The notes under the pieces: model-generated
The model's input: the letters and a program-made list of their open reading frames with translations, nothing else
Told to the model about the DNA's origin: nothing
Databases searched by the model: none
NCBI GenBank assembly: GCA_963575745.1
Contig: CAUYUJ010008557.1
Location: 124,001-188,000 of the forward strand
Direction of reading: 5' to 3'
Length of the DNA stretch: 64,000 bases
From: Prorocentrum cordatum
Taxonomy: Eukaryota; Sar; Dinophyceae; Prorocentrales; Prorocentraceae
Shown here: positions 34,131 through 45,790 of the stretch, in pieces
Layout: the number at the start of each line of letters is the position of its first letter
How positions within the stretch are numbered: position 1 is the stretch's first letter
Translations under genes and position numbers: made by a program

Positions 34131-36722
34131 ACCCGACCACATGGAAAAATTAAACCCGACGAAAGGGGAACTAGAGCGGACCAGAGGAAAACTAGACCCG
34201 ACCAGGGTAGAACTACACCCGGCCAGAGAAAAATTAGACCCGACCAGGGGAAAATTAGACCCGACCAAACAAGAACTATACCCGACGAAAGGAAAACTAG
34301 ACCCGACCACATAGAAAACTAAATCCTACCAGGGGACAACTAGACCCGACCGACCAAAGAAAAACTAGACCCGACCAGGGAAAAACTATGCCCGACCACA
34401 CGGGAAACTAGACCCGACCAGGGGGAAACTATACCAGACCAAAGAAAAAACTAGACCCGACCAGAGAAAAACTAGACCGGACCAAAGGAACAACTAGACC
34501 CGACCAGGGGAAAACTAGACCAGACCAAGGAAAAACTAGATCCGACCAAAGGAACATTTAGACCCGACCACGGGAAAACTAGACCCGACCAGGGAAAAAC
34601 TAAACCCGACCAGGGAAGAATTAGACCCGACCACATCGAACATTAAACCCGACGAGTGGAAAAACTAGACCCGGCCAGGGAACAACTAGACCCGGCCAGA
34701 GAAAAACTAGACCCGACCAGGGAAAAACTAGACCCGACCAGGGAACAAATATACCCGACCACAGGGAAAACTGGAACCGACCACGGGAAAAACTACACCC
34801 GACCACAGGAAAAACTAGACCCGACCATAGGGAAACATTGCCCGACCACAGGGGAAACTAGGCCCGACCAAGGAAAATCTAGACCCGACCCAAGGAAAAA
34901 CTAGACCCGACCAGGGGAAATTTAAACGCGACCAATGGGCAACTAGACCCGACCAGGAAAACATTATACCCGAGCACATGGAAAATTAGACCCGGCCAGG
35001 GGAAAACTAGACCCGACCAGGGAAACATTAAACCCGACCAAAGGAAAACTAGACCCGACCAAAGGAAATACTAGACCCGACCAAGGGAAAATTAGATCCG
35101 ACCAAGAGAATATTAAACCCGACCAAAGAAAAACTAAACCCGACCCAAGGAACAATTAGACCCGACCAGGGGAAAACTAAACCCGCACGGAGGAAAATTA
35201 AGCCCGACCAGGGAACAACTAAGCCCGACCAACGGAAAGGCTTTACCAGACCAAGGAACAATTAAACCCGACCAGGGAAAAACTAGGCCCGACCAGGGAA
35301 AAACTAAACCCGACCACAGGGGAAGCTAGACCTGACCAGGGGAAAACTAGACCCGACCAAGGGAAAACTAAACCCGACCAAAGAAAAACTAGACCGGACC
35401 AAAGGAAAAACTAGATCCGACGACCAAGGAAAAACTAAACCCGACCAGGGAAAAACTAGACCCGACCAGAGAAAAGACTAAACCGACCAAAGGAAAAACT
35501 AAACCCGACCAGAGGAAAACTGGACCCGACCAGGGAAAAATCAGACCAGACCAAAAGAACGCTAGACCCGACCAGAGGCAAAAGCCAACCCCGACAAGGA
35601 AAAAACTAGACCCGACCAAGGAAAAATTATACCTGACCAAGGAAAAACTAGACCCGACCAAGAGAAAAACCTGACCAGACCAGGGGGGAATCCGACCAGG
35701 GGAAAACTAGACCCGACCAGAGAAAAATTATACCAGACCAAAGAGAAAAGTTGCACCCGACCAAGGGAAAACTATACCCGATTTGAAGAAAACTACACCC
35801 GACCAGGGAAAAAACTAAACCCTACCAAAGGAACCATTGAACCCGAGCTAGGCCCGACCAACGGAACAACTAAACCCGACCAGGGAAACAACAAAAACTA
35901 TACTCGACCACATGGAAAACTATACCCGACCAGGGGAAAACTATACCCGACCAGAGGAAAACTAGACCCGACCAGGGAAAAAAGTAAACCCGACCAATGG
36001 AAGAACTAAGCCCGAGAAGGGGAAAACTACACCCGACCAGGGAAAAACTAGACCCGAACAAAAGAAAAACTAGACCCGGCCAAAGGAAAAAACTAGACCC
36101 GACCAGGGGACAACTAGACCCGACCAGGGAAAAACTAAACCCGACCAAGAAAAACTCGACCCGACCACATCGAAAACTAGATGCGACCAGGGGAAAACTA
36201 GACCCGACCAGGGGAAAAGTACACCCGACCAAGGAAAGAGTAGACCCGACCACAGGGGAAACAAAAAAAAAAAACTATACCCGACCAGGGGAAACCTAGT
36301 CCCGACCAGGGAAAAACTAAACCAGACCCATGAAAAATTAAACCCGACCAAAGGAAAAATTATACCCGACCATGGGAAAACTAGACCCGCCTAGGGAAAA
36401 CTACACCCGACCAGGGAAAAACTAAACCCGACCAAAGGAAACATTAAACCCGACCAGGGGAAAATTAGACGCGACCAAGGAAAAACTAGACCCGACCAGG
36501 GGAAAACTAGACCCGACCAGAAGGAAAACTAGACCCGACCAGAAAAAAACCTAACCCGACCCGGGAAAATCTAGACCCGACCATGGAAAAATTAGACCCG
36601 ACCGAAGGAAAAATTATACCCGACCAGGGGAAAACTAGACCCGACCAGAGGAAAATTAGACCAGACCAGGGAAAAACTAGACCGGACCAAAGGAAAAACT
36701 AGACCCGACCAGGGAACATTAT
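34124..36722. repeat. 21-bp satellite A, left array (about 120 units)
   Basis: Tandem units of AAAACTAGACCCGACCAGGG type, period 21 bp with 20-22 bp variants, on the plus strand. Each unit has CTAG at its centre. The complementary strand read in one frame gives repeats of LVGSSFP, because 21 is a multiple of three. The array starts inside the end of the polyprotein and stops abruptly at ACATTATATTCTGG. Confidence 0.97.
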
Positions 36723-37667
36723 ATTCTGGTGCGATTGGGGAGATGCGACTGCGGGGCTCCAGGGAAATGAATGGGGACGCACAGATGCGCGCTGGCATCT
36801 TTGGTCGTTGTCAGGGACCTCGCAATTCTCCACGACTCTGCGTCGATTGCAGCTGGCGCGGACCTGGCAGTATCGTTCCCGTGCATCGTGGCGCTTGGTG
36901 TGGACGTCGTCGCCAGCCTTCAACTGGCTGCTGCTAGTTACGCTCCAGGTCGTCCATTGCCCAGCCAACATCTGAGACGTGCTAGGGCGTGCGAGCAGAA
37001 AGCCAGACTCCGCGTTGAGGAGAGGCTGCACGTGGCGCGCCCATCCGCGCGCAGCGCGTTGCGGCGCATCGCCCAAGCGCCAGGACGCAAGATCGTCGTG
37101 GAAGCTGGCGGTGGGTCTGCCTATGGCGGCGTTTCCTTTGGCGCGCTCTTGGACGCGGTGAACTGGGCAATCTCCGCACGGAAGGTTTGGAATGAGCTGG
37201 GTCCGAAGGTTTTCAGCGTTGACGGGGCGCGCTTGCGAACGCGGGGCAAAGAGATTTCGCTTCCCTTTCTCCATCGCCATCGCCATCGCAAGCCATCGCC
37301 TTTCAAACCATGTTTGTCTAATTGTGATGCGGCCCTGATAGGAGGAGGTGGGGGTGGAGGAGGAGGGCGCAAGCTGTCGCATTCCGATGGTCACGCTTGC
37401 TTCTTCCTTGCTTTCAGAAGGTTTTCTGTTCGTGTGGCTCAGGTTTTCCGTGTTGCTGTTTAAGTCTTCGTTGTCATTGTGTTTAGTTATCCCGATGGTT
37501 TTGTTTTTCGTGTCGTTTCTTTTTTATGTTTATTTAATTTCGCGTGATTCCGTAAGTTTTCACTTCGTCATGCGTCGTTCCTTCGTTATATATATGTATA
37601 TATATATGTATATATCCCGTTCAATTGTTGCCAGCTCATGCATCCGAATGTTTGTTGGCATAATAGT
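36723..37667 (+). other. Unique segment between two satellites
   Basis: GC-rich first part, then T-rich from 37390 with TATATATGTATATATATATG at 37587-37613. A frame at 36771-37463 (230 codons) has the hydrophobic, protein-like stretch ALASLVVVRDLAILHDSAS but also runs through a GGAGGTGGG tract; the opposite strand is also open. I cannot decide whether any of it is coding. Confidence 0.25.
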
Positions 37668-38016
37668 GGAGAGCGCCAAAGTTTGCGATCGGAAAAGTTG
37701 CGAGCGCCAGTTTTGCAAACAGAAAAGTTGCGAGCGCCAAGTTTGCAAACAGAAAGTTGCGAGCGCCAATTTTGCAAACAGAAACGCTGCGAGGCCAAAT
37801 TCTGCAAACAGAAAGTTGCGAGCGCCAATTTTGCAATCAGAAAAGCTGCGAGGCCAAATTTTGCAAACAGAAAAGCTGCGGGCGCCAATCTTGCAAACAG
37901 GAAAGCTGCGAGGCCAAATTCTGCAAACGGAAAAGTTGCGAGCGCCAAGTTTGCGAACAGAAAAGCTGCGAGCGCCAATTTTGCAAACAGAAAAGTTGCG
38001 AGCGCCAATTTTGCAA
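37668..38016. repeat. 30-bp satellite B, left array (about 12 units)
   Basis: Units of the type AGTTGCGAGCGCCAATTTTG + CAAACAGAAA, with a shorter form having GCGAGGCCAAATT. Period 28-30 bp. The reverse complement of the same unit forms the array at 40498-40812. Confidence 0.95.
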
Positions 38017-38125
38017 AAAAATGCCAGGCGACAACTCACACTCCCAACTTCTGGGTTTTGTAAGTTGCAAGGGCACGGAATTCTGCAAACAGCCATCATT
38101 AATTGTCCGACAACTCCACCATCGG
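38017..38125. repeat. Inverted-repeat block, left copy
   Basis: Contains GGCGACAACTCACACTCCCA, ACTTCTGGGTTTTGTAAGTT and GCAAGGGCACGGAATTCTGC, ending GTCCGACAACTCCA. The reverse complement is found at about 40395-40510 and, more diverged, at 40288-40395. Satellite B borders it on the outer side in both arms. Confidence 0.85.
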
Positions 38126-38489
38126 CGGCGCGCTCGCTCAGCGAACTTGCCGCCGAGCGTGGCGCTGTGGAGGAAGAAGAGGAGGAGGAAACTCAGGATA
38201 TGTTGTTAAGGCTAGCTTTGTCCAGAACTCGCTAGCCTAATAACATGGGAATTCCTTATGTTGGGAAGTCGAGTTTTCGGCTTAATCAAAATTCTCTTAT
38301 AGCCCACAACTCAAGTGCCCAACATGAGGATTTCTCATGTTGCAAGGATAGCGGGTTCCAGTTTTCGCTAGCCCTACAACGCACAACACATTAGCCTGGC
38401 GAAGGACCCAACCATATGCAGCTGCGAGTGCCGCACGGATATGAGACGAAGGAGGGGGCACGCAAACTAGGCCCCTCTTCTCATAGGCA
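38126..38489. repeat. Hairpin-rich segment
   Basis: Three inverted repeats occur close together: GGCTAGC at 38210-38216 with GCTAGCC at 38231-38237; a near-palindrome AACATGGGAATTCCTTATGTT at its core (38242-38262); and CAACATGAG 38320-38328 with CTCATGTTG 38334-38342 around a 5-base loop. TTCGCTAGCC recurs at 38365. No coding sequence. It may be a small non-autonomous element. Confidence 0.6.
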
Positions 38490-39885
38490 CCGCGCCACTG
38501 GGGCCTTCGGTGGAGCTCCCTATGGGGCCACGAAGCGTGTGAAGGGTGTGCCGAAATGGGTGGTGGGGAGGCATGCGGACCCTGCCACTGGGGCCTTCGG
38601 TGGAGCTCCCTATGGGGCCACGAAACGTGTGAGGGGTGTGCCGAAATGGGTGGTGGGGAGGCATGCGAACGCAGCCACTGGGGCCTTCGGTGGAGCTCCC
38701 TATGGGGCCACGAAACGTGTGAGGGGTGTGCCGAAATTGGTGGTGGGGAGCCACTGGGGCCTTCGGTGGAGCTCCCTATGGGGCCACGAAACGTATGAGG
38801 GGTGTGCCGAAATGGGTGGTGGGGACGCATGCGAACGCAACCACTGGGCCCCCTTCGGTGGAGCTCCCTATGGGGCCACGAAACGTGTGAGGGGTGGGCC
38901 GACATGTGCGAGGGGCGGCATGCCAACGCAACCACTGGGGCCTTCGGTGGAGCTCATTATGGGGCCACGAAACGTGTCAAGGGTGTGTCGACATGGGTGG
39001 CGCGGGCGCATGCGAACCCTGCCACTGGGGCCTCGGTGGAGCTACCTATGGGGCCACGAAACGTGTGAGGGGTGTGCCAAAGTGGGTGGGGGCGGCATGC
39101 GAACGCTGCCACTGGGGCCTTCGGTGGAGCACCCTATGGGGCCACGAAATGCGTGAGGGGTGTGCCAAAGTGGGGTGGGGGCGGCATGCGAACCCTGCCA
39201 CTGGGGCCGTCGGTGGAGCTCCCTGTGGGGCCACGAAACGTGTGAGGGGTGTGCCAAAGTGAGGTGGGGGCGGCATGCGAACCCTGCCACTGGGGCCTTC
39301 GGTGGAGCTCCCTATGAGGCCACGAAACGTGTGAGGGGTGTGCCAAAGTGGGGCGGGGGCGGCATGCGAACCCTGCCACTGGGGCCTTCGGTGGAGCTAC
39401 CTATGGGGCCATGAAGCGCGTGAGGGGTGTGCCAAAATGAGGTGGGGGCGGCATGCGAACCCTGCCACTGGGGCCTTCGGTGGAGCCCCCTATGGGGTTA
39501 CGAAATGCGTGAGGGGTGTGCCAAAGTGGGGTGGGGGCGGCATGCGAACCCTGCCACTGGGGCCGTCGGTGGAGCTCCCTGTGGGGCCACGAAACGTGTG
39601 AGGGGTGTGCCAAAGTGAGGTGGGGGCGGCATGCGAACCTTGCAACTGGGGCCTTCGGTGGAGCTACCTATGGGGCCACGAAACGTGTGAGGGGTGTGCC
39701 AAAGTGGGGCGGGGGGCGGCATGCGAACGCAGCCACTGGGGCCTTCGGTGGAGCTCCCTATGAGGCCACGAAATGTGTGAGGGGTGTGCCAAAGTGGGGT
39801 GGGGGCGGCATGCGAACGCAGCCACTGGGGCCTTCGGTGGAGCTCCCTATGGGGCCACGAAGCGTGTGGGGGGTGTGCCGAAATG
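38490..39885. repeat. 90-bp repeat C, 16 copies
   Basis: Unit landmarks are CCACTGGGGCCTTCGGTGGA, GCTCCCTATGGGGCCACGAA, ACGTGTGAGGGGTGTGCC and a G-rich spacer ending GGCATGCGAACCCTG. Starts near 38494, 38584, 38674, 38751 (short), 38839, and then about every 89 bp to 39824. Each unit contains GGAGCTCC or a variant. Two copies lie in reverse orientation at 47214-47390. Confidence 0.97.
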
Positions 39886-39892
39886 GGAACTA

Positions 39893-40167
39893 ATGGCGAT
39901 GACGATGATGATGATGACGATGATGATGCTGGTGGTGATGACGATGATGATGCTGGTGGTTATGATGACAGGATGGTTGGGAACTTATGGCGATGGCGAT
40001 GATGATGACGATGATGATGCTGGTGGTGATGATGACGAGGATGATGATGATGATGAAGATGAGGATGATGATGATGATGACGATGGGCATGATGACGGCG
40101 ATGGGAGGAGGGAGGAGGGGGGAGAGGAGGAGTAGGAGAGGAGAGGAGAGGAGAGGAGAGGAGAGGA
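39893..40167. repeat. GAT microsatellite followed by GGAGA repeats
   Basis: (GAT)n with GCT/GGT interruptions to about 40100, then GGAGG words and (GAGAG)n to 40167. Confidence 0.95.
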
Positions 40168-40215
40168 GACGCGGGGCGCTGTCTCTTCAAAACGAGGACC
40201 CAACACCACAGGATG
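40168..40215 (+). repeat. Dispersed motif D, copy 2
   Basis: GCGGGGCGCTGTCTCTTCAA, then AACGAGGACCCAACACCACA, then GGATGGTTGGG. CCAAC and GTTGG flank its core as a short inverted repeat. Reverse copies are found at 47079-47128 and, diverged, at 15027-15072. Confidence 0.75.
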
Positions 40216-40287
40216 GTTGGGAACAAATGTTGGGCAACCGAGTTGTCGGCTCTTGGCTGGAAGCGATGTCGCCGCTCCTGTAGTTGG

Positions 40288-40497
40288 GGTGGAATTAAGG
40301 ATGGCTGTTTGCAAAATTCTTTTTTCCTTGTAACTTGCAGAAACCATAAGTTGAATCTACGTGTTGTCGGCAAGTCGGCCGTTTGCAAAGTTGATGAGGA
40401 GAGATGTCGTTGTTGGAGTTGTCGGGGAATTAAAGATGGCGGTTTGCAAAATCCCTTGCCCTTGTAACTTACAAAAACAAGAAGTTGGGAGCGCGAG
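40288..40497. repeat. Inverted-repeat block, two right copies
   Basis: 40395-40497 is the reverse complement of the block at 38017-38125: GGAGTTGTCGGGGAATTAAA, CCCTTGCCCTTGTAACTTAC and AAGTTGGGAGCGCGAGTTGT. 40288-40394 is a more diverged direct copy of it (GGAATTAAGGATGGCTGTTT, CTTGTAACTTGCAG). Confidence 0.85.
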
Positions 40498-40815
40498 TTG
40501 TCGCCTCGCCATTTTTCTGTTAGCAAAATTAGCGCTCGCAGCTGTGCTGTTTGCAAAATTGGCGCTCACAGTTTTTGCGTTTGCAAAATTGGCGCTCGCA
40601 GCTTTTCTGTTTGCAAAATTTGGCCTCGCAGCTTTTCTGTTTGCAAAACTGGCGCTCGCAACTTCCTGTTTGCAAAATTCGGCCTCGCAGCATTTCTGTT
40701 TGCAAAATTGGCGCTCGCAGCTTTTCTGCTTGCAAAATTGGCGCTCGCATTTTTTCTGTTTGCAGAATTGGGTCTCGCAGTCGTTCTATTTGCAAAATTG
40801 GGCCTCTTTATTGTT
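40498..40815. repeat. 30-bp satellite B, right array in reverse orientation
   Basis: About 11 units of GCAAAATTGGCGCTCGCAGC + TTTTCTGTTT, the exact complement of the left-array unit. The shorter GGCCTCGCAGC form is present here too, so both unit variants existed before the arms separated. Confidence 0.95.
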
Positions 40816-40944
40816 GGCCGTTTGCTCAATCGGATTCCGCATATTGATTGTTTGTAACGCATGCTGATATTCATGATTCGGCTGTTTGCACCATTGGCAA
40901 AGCAAAAGCAGCTCGGGCGAATGCGAAATTCGGACTCGCAACCC
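40816..40944. other. Short unique segment between satellites B and A
   Basis: No counterpart of this 130 bp is visible at the matching place in the left arm, which instead has about 945 bp of other sequence. Confidence 0.6.
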
Positions 40945-41632
40945 AGTTCGGGTCTAGTTTTTCCTTGGTCGGGTCTGGTTTTCCCTGTGGTCGGGTGCAG
41001 TTTTTCCTTTGGTCGGGTCTAGTTTTTCCCTGGTCGGGTGTAGTTTTTCTTTGGTCGGGCATAGTTGTTCCTTTGGTCGGGTTTCGTTTTTTCCTTTGGT
41101 TAGTTGTTGTTTTCCTCTGGTCGGGGTTAGTTTTCCCCTGGTCGGGTCCAGTTTTTTTTTCCTGGCGGGGTTTAGTTTTCCTTGTGGTCGGGTCTAGTTT
41201 TTCCTTTGGTCGGGTTTAGTTTTTCCTTGGTCGGGTTTAGTTTTCCCCTGGTCGGGTGTAGTGTTTTCCTTTGGTCGGGTTTAGTTTTTCCTTGGTCGGG
41301 TTTAGTTTTCCCATGGTCGGGTCCAGTTGCCCCTGTGGTCGGGTCTAGTTTTCCCTTGGTCGGGTATATTTGTGTCCTTTAATCGTGTCTAGTGTTTCCC
41401 TGGTCGGGTTTCGTGTTTCCTTTGGTCGGGTTTAGTTTTTCTTTTGGAAGGGTTTAGTTTTCCTTGTGGTCGGGTCTAGTTTTTCATTGGTCGGGTTTAG
41501 TTTTTCCTTGGTCGGGTTTAGTTGCTCCCTGGTCGGATTTAGTTTTCCTTTGGTCGGATCTAGTTTTCCATTGGGCTGGTTGAGTTTTCCTTTGGCCGGG
41601 TTTAGTTTTACCATGGTCGTTTTTTTTTTTCT

Positions 41633-41668
<36 letters not shown>

Positions 41669-44600
41669 ATATTATCTCTTGTTTTTCGTTGGTCGGGTCT
41701 AGTTTCTCCCTGGTCGGATATAGTTCCCCCTTGGTCGGGTCTAGTTTTCCTTCTGCTCGGGTGTCGTTTTTTCTTTGATCGGGTGTAGTTTTTTCCTTGG
41801 TCGGGTCTTGTTTTCCCTTGGTCAAGTGTAGTTTTCCCTGTGGTCGGGTGTAGTATTTCCCTTGTCGGGTCCAGTTTTTCCCTGGTCGGGTTTAGATTTC
41901 CCTTGGGCGGGTTTAGTTTTTCCTTTGGTCGGGTGTAGTTTTTCACTGGTCGGGCGTAAGTTTCCTTTGGTCGGGTCTAGTTTTTTTCGATGGTCGGGTT
42001 TCGTTTCTCGTTTGGTCAGATTTAGTTGTTCGTTGGTCGGGTCTAGGTCTTCCTTGGTCGGGTCTAGTTTACCCTTGGTCGGTATTAATTTTCCTTGTGG
42101 TCGGGTCTAGTTTTTCTCTGGTCGGGTCTAGTTTTTCCAAGGTCGGGTTTGATTTTCCCTTGGTCGGGTTTAGTTTCCCTTTTGGTCGGGTCTAGTTTTT
42201 CCTTTGGTCAGGTTTAGTTTTTCCATGGTCGGGTTCAGTTTGTCCTGGGGTCGGGTTCAGTTTTTCTTTTGGTCGGGTTTGGTTTTTCCCTGGTCGGGTG
42301 TTGTTTTCTTTTGGTCGAGTCTAGTTTTTCCTTTGGTCGGGTTTATTTGTTTCTTGGTCGGGTTTAGTTTTCCTCGGTCGGGTTTAGTTTTTCCTATTGT
42401 CGGGTCTAGTGTTCTGGTCTGGTCTGGTCTAGTTGTTCCCTGGTCGGGTCTAGTTTTCCCTTGGTCGGGTCTACTTTTTCTGTGGTCGGCGCTAGTTTTT
42501 CCCTGGTCGGGTCTAGTTTTCCCTTTGGTCGGGTTTAGTTTTCCTTGTGGTCGGGTTTAGTTTTCCCTGGTCGGGTGTTTTGTTTTCCCTGGTCGGGTCT
42601 AGTTTCCCCCTGGTCGGGTTTAGTTGTCCCCTGGTCGGGTCTAGTTTTTCTTTTGGTCGGGTTCAGTTTTTCTTTGGTCGGGTCTAGTCATTCCTTGGTC
42701 GGGTCTAGTTTTCCCTTGGTCGGGATTCGTTTTTCCTTTGGTCGGGTTTAGTTTTTCTCTGGTCGGGTTTAGTTTTTCCATGGTCGGGTTCAGTTTTCCC
42801 TTGGTCGGGTGTAGTTTTCCCTGTGGTTGGGTCTAGTTTTTCTCTGGTCGGGTTTAGTTTTTTCCCTGGTCGGGTCTAGTTTTCCCTTGGTCGGGTTTAG
42901 TTTTTCTTTTGATCGGGTCTAGTTTTTCGTTGGTCGGGTCTAGTTTTCTTCTAGTCGGGTCTAGTTTTCCCCTGGTCGGCATTAGATTTTCTTTTGACCG
43001 GGTTTAGTTTTTCGTTGGTCGGGCCCCCTGGTCGGGTATAGTTTTCCCTTGGTCGGATTTAGTTGTTTCTTTCGGTCGGGTGTAGTTTTTTGTCTGGTCG
43101 GGTCTACTTTTTCCTTGGTCGGGTCTAGTTGCCCCTTGGTCGGGTGCAGTTTTTCCTTTGGTCGGGTCTAGTTTTTCTTTGGTCGGGTCTTGTTTTTCCT
43201 TGGTCGGGTTTAGTTTCCTTTGGTCGGGTTCAGTTTTTCCTTTGGTCCGGTCTAATTTTTCTGTGGTTGGGTTTAGTTTTTGCCTGGTCGGGTCTAGTTT
43301 TCCCCTGGTCGGGTTTAGTTTTTCCTTTGGTCGGGTTTAGTTTTGCCCTGCTCGGGTTTAGTTTTTCCTCGGTCGGGTGTAGTTTTTCCCTGGTAGGGTT
43401 TAGTTTTTCTTTTGGTCGGGTTTAGTTTTTCTGTGGTCGGGTCTAGTGTTCCCTGGTCGGGTGTAGTTTTCCCTTGGTCGGGTTTAGTTTTCCTTGTGGT
43501 CGGGTTCTGTTTTTCCTTGATCGGGTTTTATTTTTTTTTGGTCGGGTCTAGTTTTCCCATGGTCGGGTCTAATTTTCCTTTTGGTCGGGTGTAGTGTTTC
43601 CTTGGTCGGGTTTAGTTTTCCTCTGGTCGGGTTTGGTTTTTTCTATTGTCGGGTTTAGTTTTTGCTTGCGTCCTGTCTAGTTATTCCTTTGGTCGGGTCT
43701 AGTTTTCCCCTGGTCGGGTTTAGTTTTCTTCTGGTCGGGTCTAGTTTTCCCCGGGTCGGGTCTAGTTTTTCCTTTGGTGGGGTCTAGTTTTTCCTTGGTC
43801 GGGTCTAGTTTTCCCGTGGTCGGGTTTAGTTTTCTCTGTGGTCGGGTTTAGTTTTTCCAGGGTCGGGTTTAGTTTTCCTCTGGTCGGGTTTAGTTTTCCC
43901 CGGGTCGGGTCTAGTTTTTCCTTTGGTCCGGTTTTGTTTTTCTCTGGTCGGGTCTAGTTTTGCTTTGGTTGGGTCTAGTTTTTCTGTGGCCGGGTCTAGT
44001 TTTTCCATGGTCGGGTTTAATTTTCCCTTGGTCGGGTCTAGTTTTCCTTGTGGTCGGGTCTAGTTTTTTCCGTGGTCGGTCGGTTGTAATTTTCCTTTGG
44101 TCGGGTTTAGTTTTTCCTTTGGTCCAGTTTCGTTTTTCTCTGGTCGGGCTTAGTTGTTTTCCTGGTCGGGTCTAGTTTTCCCGTGGTCGGGTCTAGTTTT
44201 TCCCTGGTCGGGCCTAGTTTTTCTTTTGTCGGGTCGAGTTTTCTTCTGGTCGGGTCTAGTTTTCCTTTGGTCGGGTCTAGTTTTTTCCTTTGGTCGGGTT
44301 TAGTTTTCCTTTGGTCGGGTCTAGTTTTTCCTTTGGTCGGGTTTAGTTTTCCCATGGTCGGGTCTAGTTTTTCCTTTGGTCGGGTCTAGTGTTTCTCTGG
44401 TCGGGTCTAGTTTCCCCCTGGTCTGGTCTAGTTTTTCTTTTGGCCTGGTGTAGTTTTTCTTTTGGTCAGGTCTAGTTTTTCCTTGGTCGGGTTTAGTTTT
44501 CCCTTGGCCGGGTTTAGTTTTTCTTTTGCTCGGGTCTAGTTGTTCCTTTGATCGGGTCTAGTTTTTCTCTGGTCGGGTCTAGTTTTCCTCTGGTCGGGTT

Positions 44601-45258
44601 TAGTTTTCCCCTGGTCGGGTCTAGTTTTTCCTTTGGCCGGGTTTCGTTTTTCCATGGTCGGGTCTAGTTTTCCCCTGGATGGGTTCAGTTTTTCCTTTGG
44701 TCGGGTTTAGTTTTTCTCTGGTCGGGCCCAGTGTTATTTTGTTCGCGTCTAGTTTTTCCCTGGTCGGTTTTAGTTTTTCCTTTGGTCGTGTCTAGTTTTC
44801 CCCTGGTCGGGTTTAGTTTTCTTTGGTCGGGTCTAGTTTTCCCCTGGTCGGGTCTAGTTGTTCCTTTGGCCGGGTTTAGTTTTTCTTTTGTTCGGGTCTA
44901 GTTTTTCCCTGGTCGGGTGTAGTGTTCCCCTTCTCGGGCTTAGTTTTTCCTTTTGTCGGGTGTAGTTTTTCCTCATTCGGGTTTAGTTTTCCTCTGGTCG
45001 GGTCTAGTTTTCCCCTGCTCGGGTCTAGTTTTTCCTTTGGTCGGGTCTAGTTTGTCCCTAGTCGGGTCTAGTTTTCCCCTGGTCGGGTGTAGTTTTCCTT
45101 TGGTCGGGTCTAGTTTTCCATTGGTCGGGTATAAGTTGTCCTTGGTCGGTCTAGCTTTCCCTTGGTCGGGTTTAGTTCTTCCCTTGGTCGGGTCTAGTTT
45201 TTCCTTTGGTCGGGTTTAGTTTTTCCATGGTCGGGTCTAGTTTTCCCCAGGTCGGGTC
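40945..45258. repeat. 21-bp satellite A, right array in reverse orientation (about 205 units)
   Basis: Units of TTTTCCCTGGTCGGGTCTAG type, the complement of the left array, period 21 bp. Variant classes are the same (TTTAGTTTT, CCTTTGGTCGGG, CCTGTGGTCGGG). Interrupted once by a T-run and AT microsatellite at 41619-41674. Ends at CTAGTCGATCTACAAC. Confidence 0.97.
41619..41674. repeat. T-run and TA microsatellite inside satellite A
   Basis: TTTTTTTTTTTCTTATATATA followed by alternating TA to 41674. Confidence 0.95.
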
Positions 45259-45269
45259 TAGTCGATCTA

Positions 45270-45790
45270 CAACTTTAAATCGAGCACAATCGTGGCATGG
45301 CACATCGCAGTTCAGCACGGCCCAGCACAGCACAGCCGTCGGCACGGTACATCGAGATCGATACACTCAACATTGCACCTTGGCACGTTCCTTGGCGCGT
45401 TCCGTGGCGAGTACCCCTGGCACGTTGCGCGGCGCGTCCCCTGGCACGTCCCGCGGCCCGTCCCGTGGCACGTTCCGTAGCGCGTCCCTTTGGCACGTCC
45501 CGCGGTGCTTGCCCATGGCACGTCCCTTGGCACGTCGCCTGGCGCGTCCCTTGGGACGTTCCGCGGCGCGTCCTCCTAATTAGCACGTCCCCTTGCCAAT
45601 TAGCTCTGGGGCAGCTATTATGTGCTGAGGCAGCTCGAGCTTAAGATCCAGATAAGTCCGGTAAGGACTCGGATGCAAAGGAAACCTCGATCCACAACGC
45701 TATAGAGCACAATCGCGGCATGGCGCCAGCACAGCCCTGGGCACGGTACATCAAGATCGATACACTCAGCATTGCATTTGCCCGTCTCCC
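45270..45790. repeat. GGCACGTCCC minisatellite flanked by a 75-100 bp direct repeat
   Basis: 45375-45580 holds about ten irregular 17-20 bp units with GGCACGTCCC / GGCGCGTCCC and GCGGC. On either side is a direct repeat: CACAATCGTGGCATGGC through GGCACGGTACATCGAGATCG to CACTCAACATTGCA (45286-45378), and CACAATCGCGGCATGGC through GGCACGGTACATCAAGATCG to CACTCAGCATTGCA (45708-45776). Confidence 0.8.

Noticed and set aside
34127-36351. Many small frames with a repeated VGSSFP pattern
   Set aside because: They arise from the 21-bp satellite and have no start or termini distinct from the array.
36699-37394. 231-codon minus-strand frame
   Set aside because: It opposes an equally long plus-strand frame, ends in satellite sequence and shows no recognisable motif.
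37668-38016. CRISPR-like array
   Set aside because: Units are contiguous 28-30 bp repeats without unique spacers, and the genome is eukaryotic.
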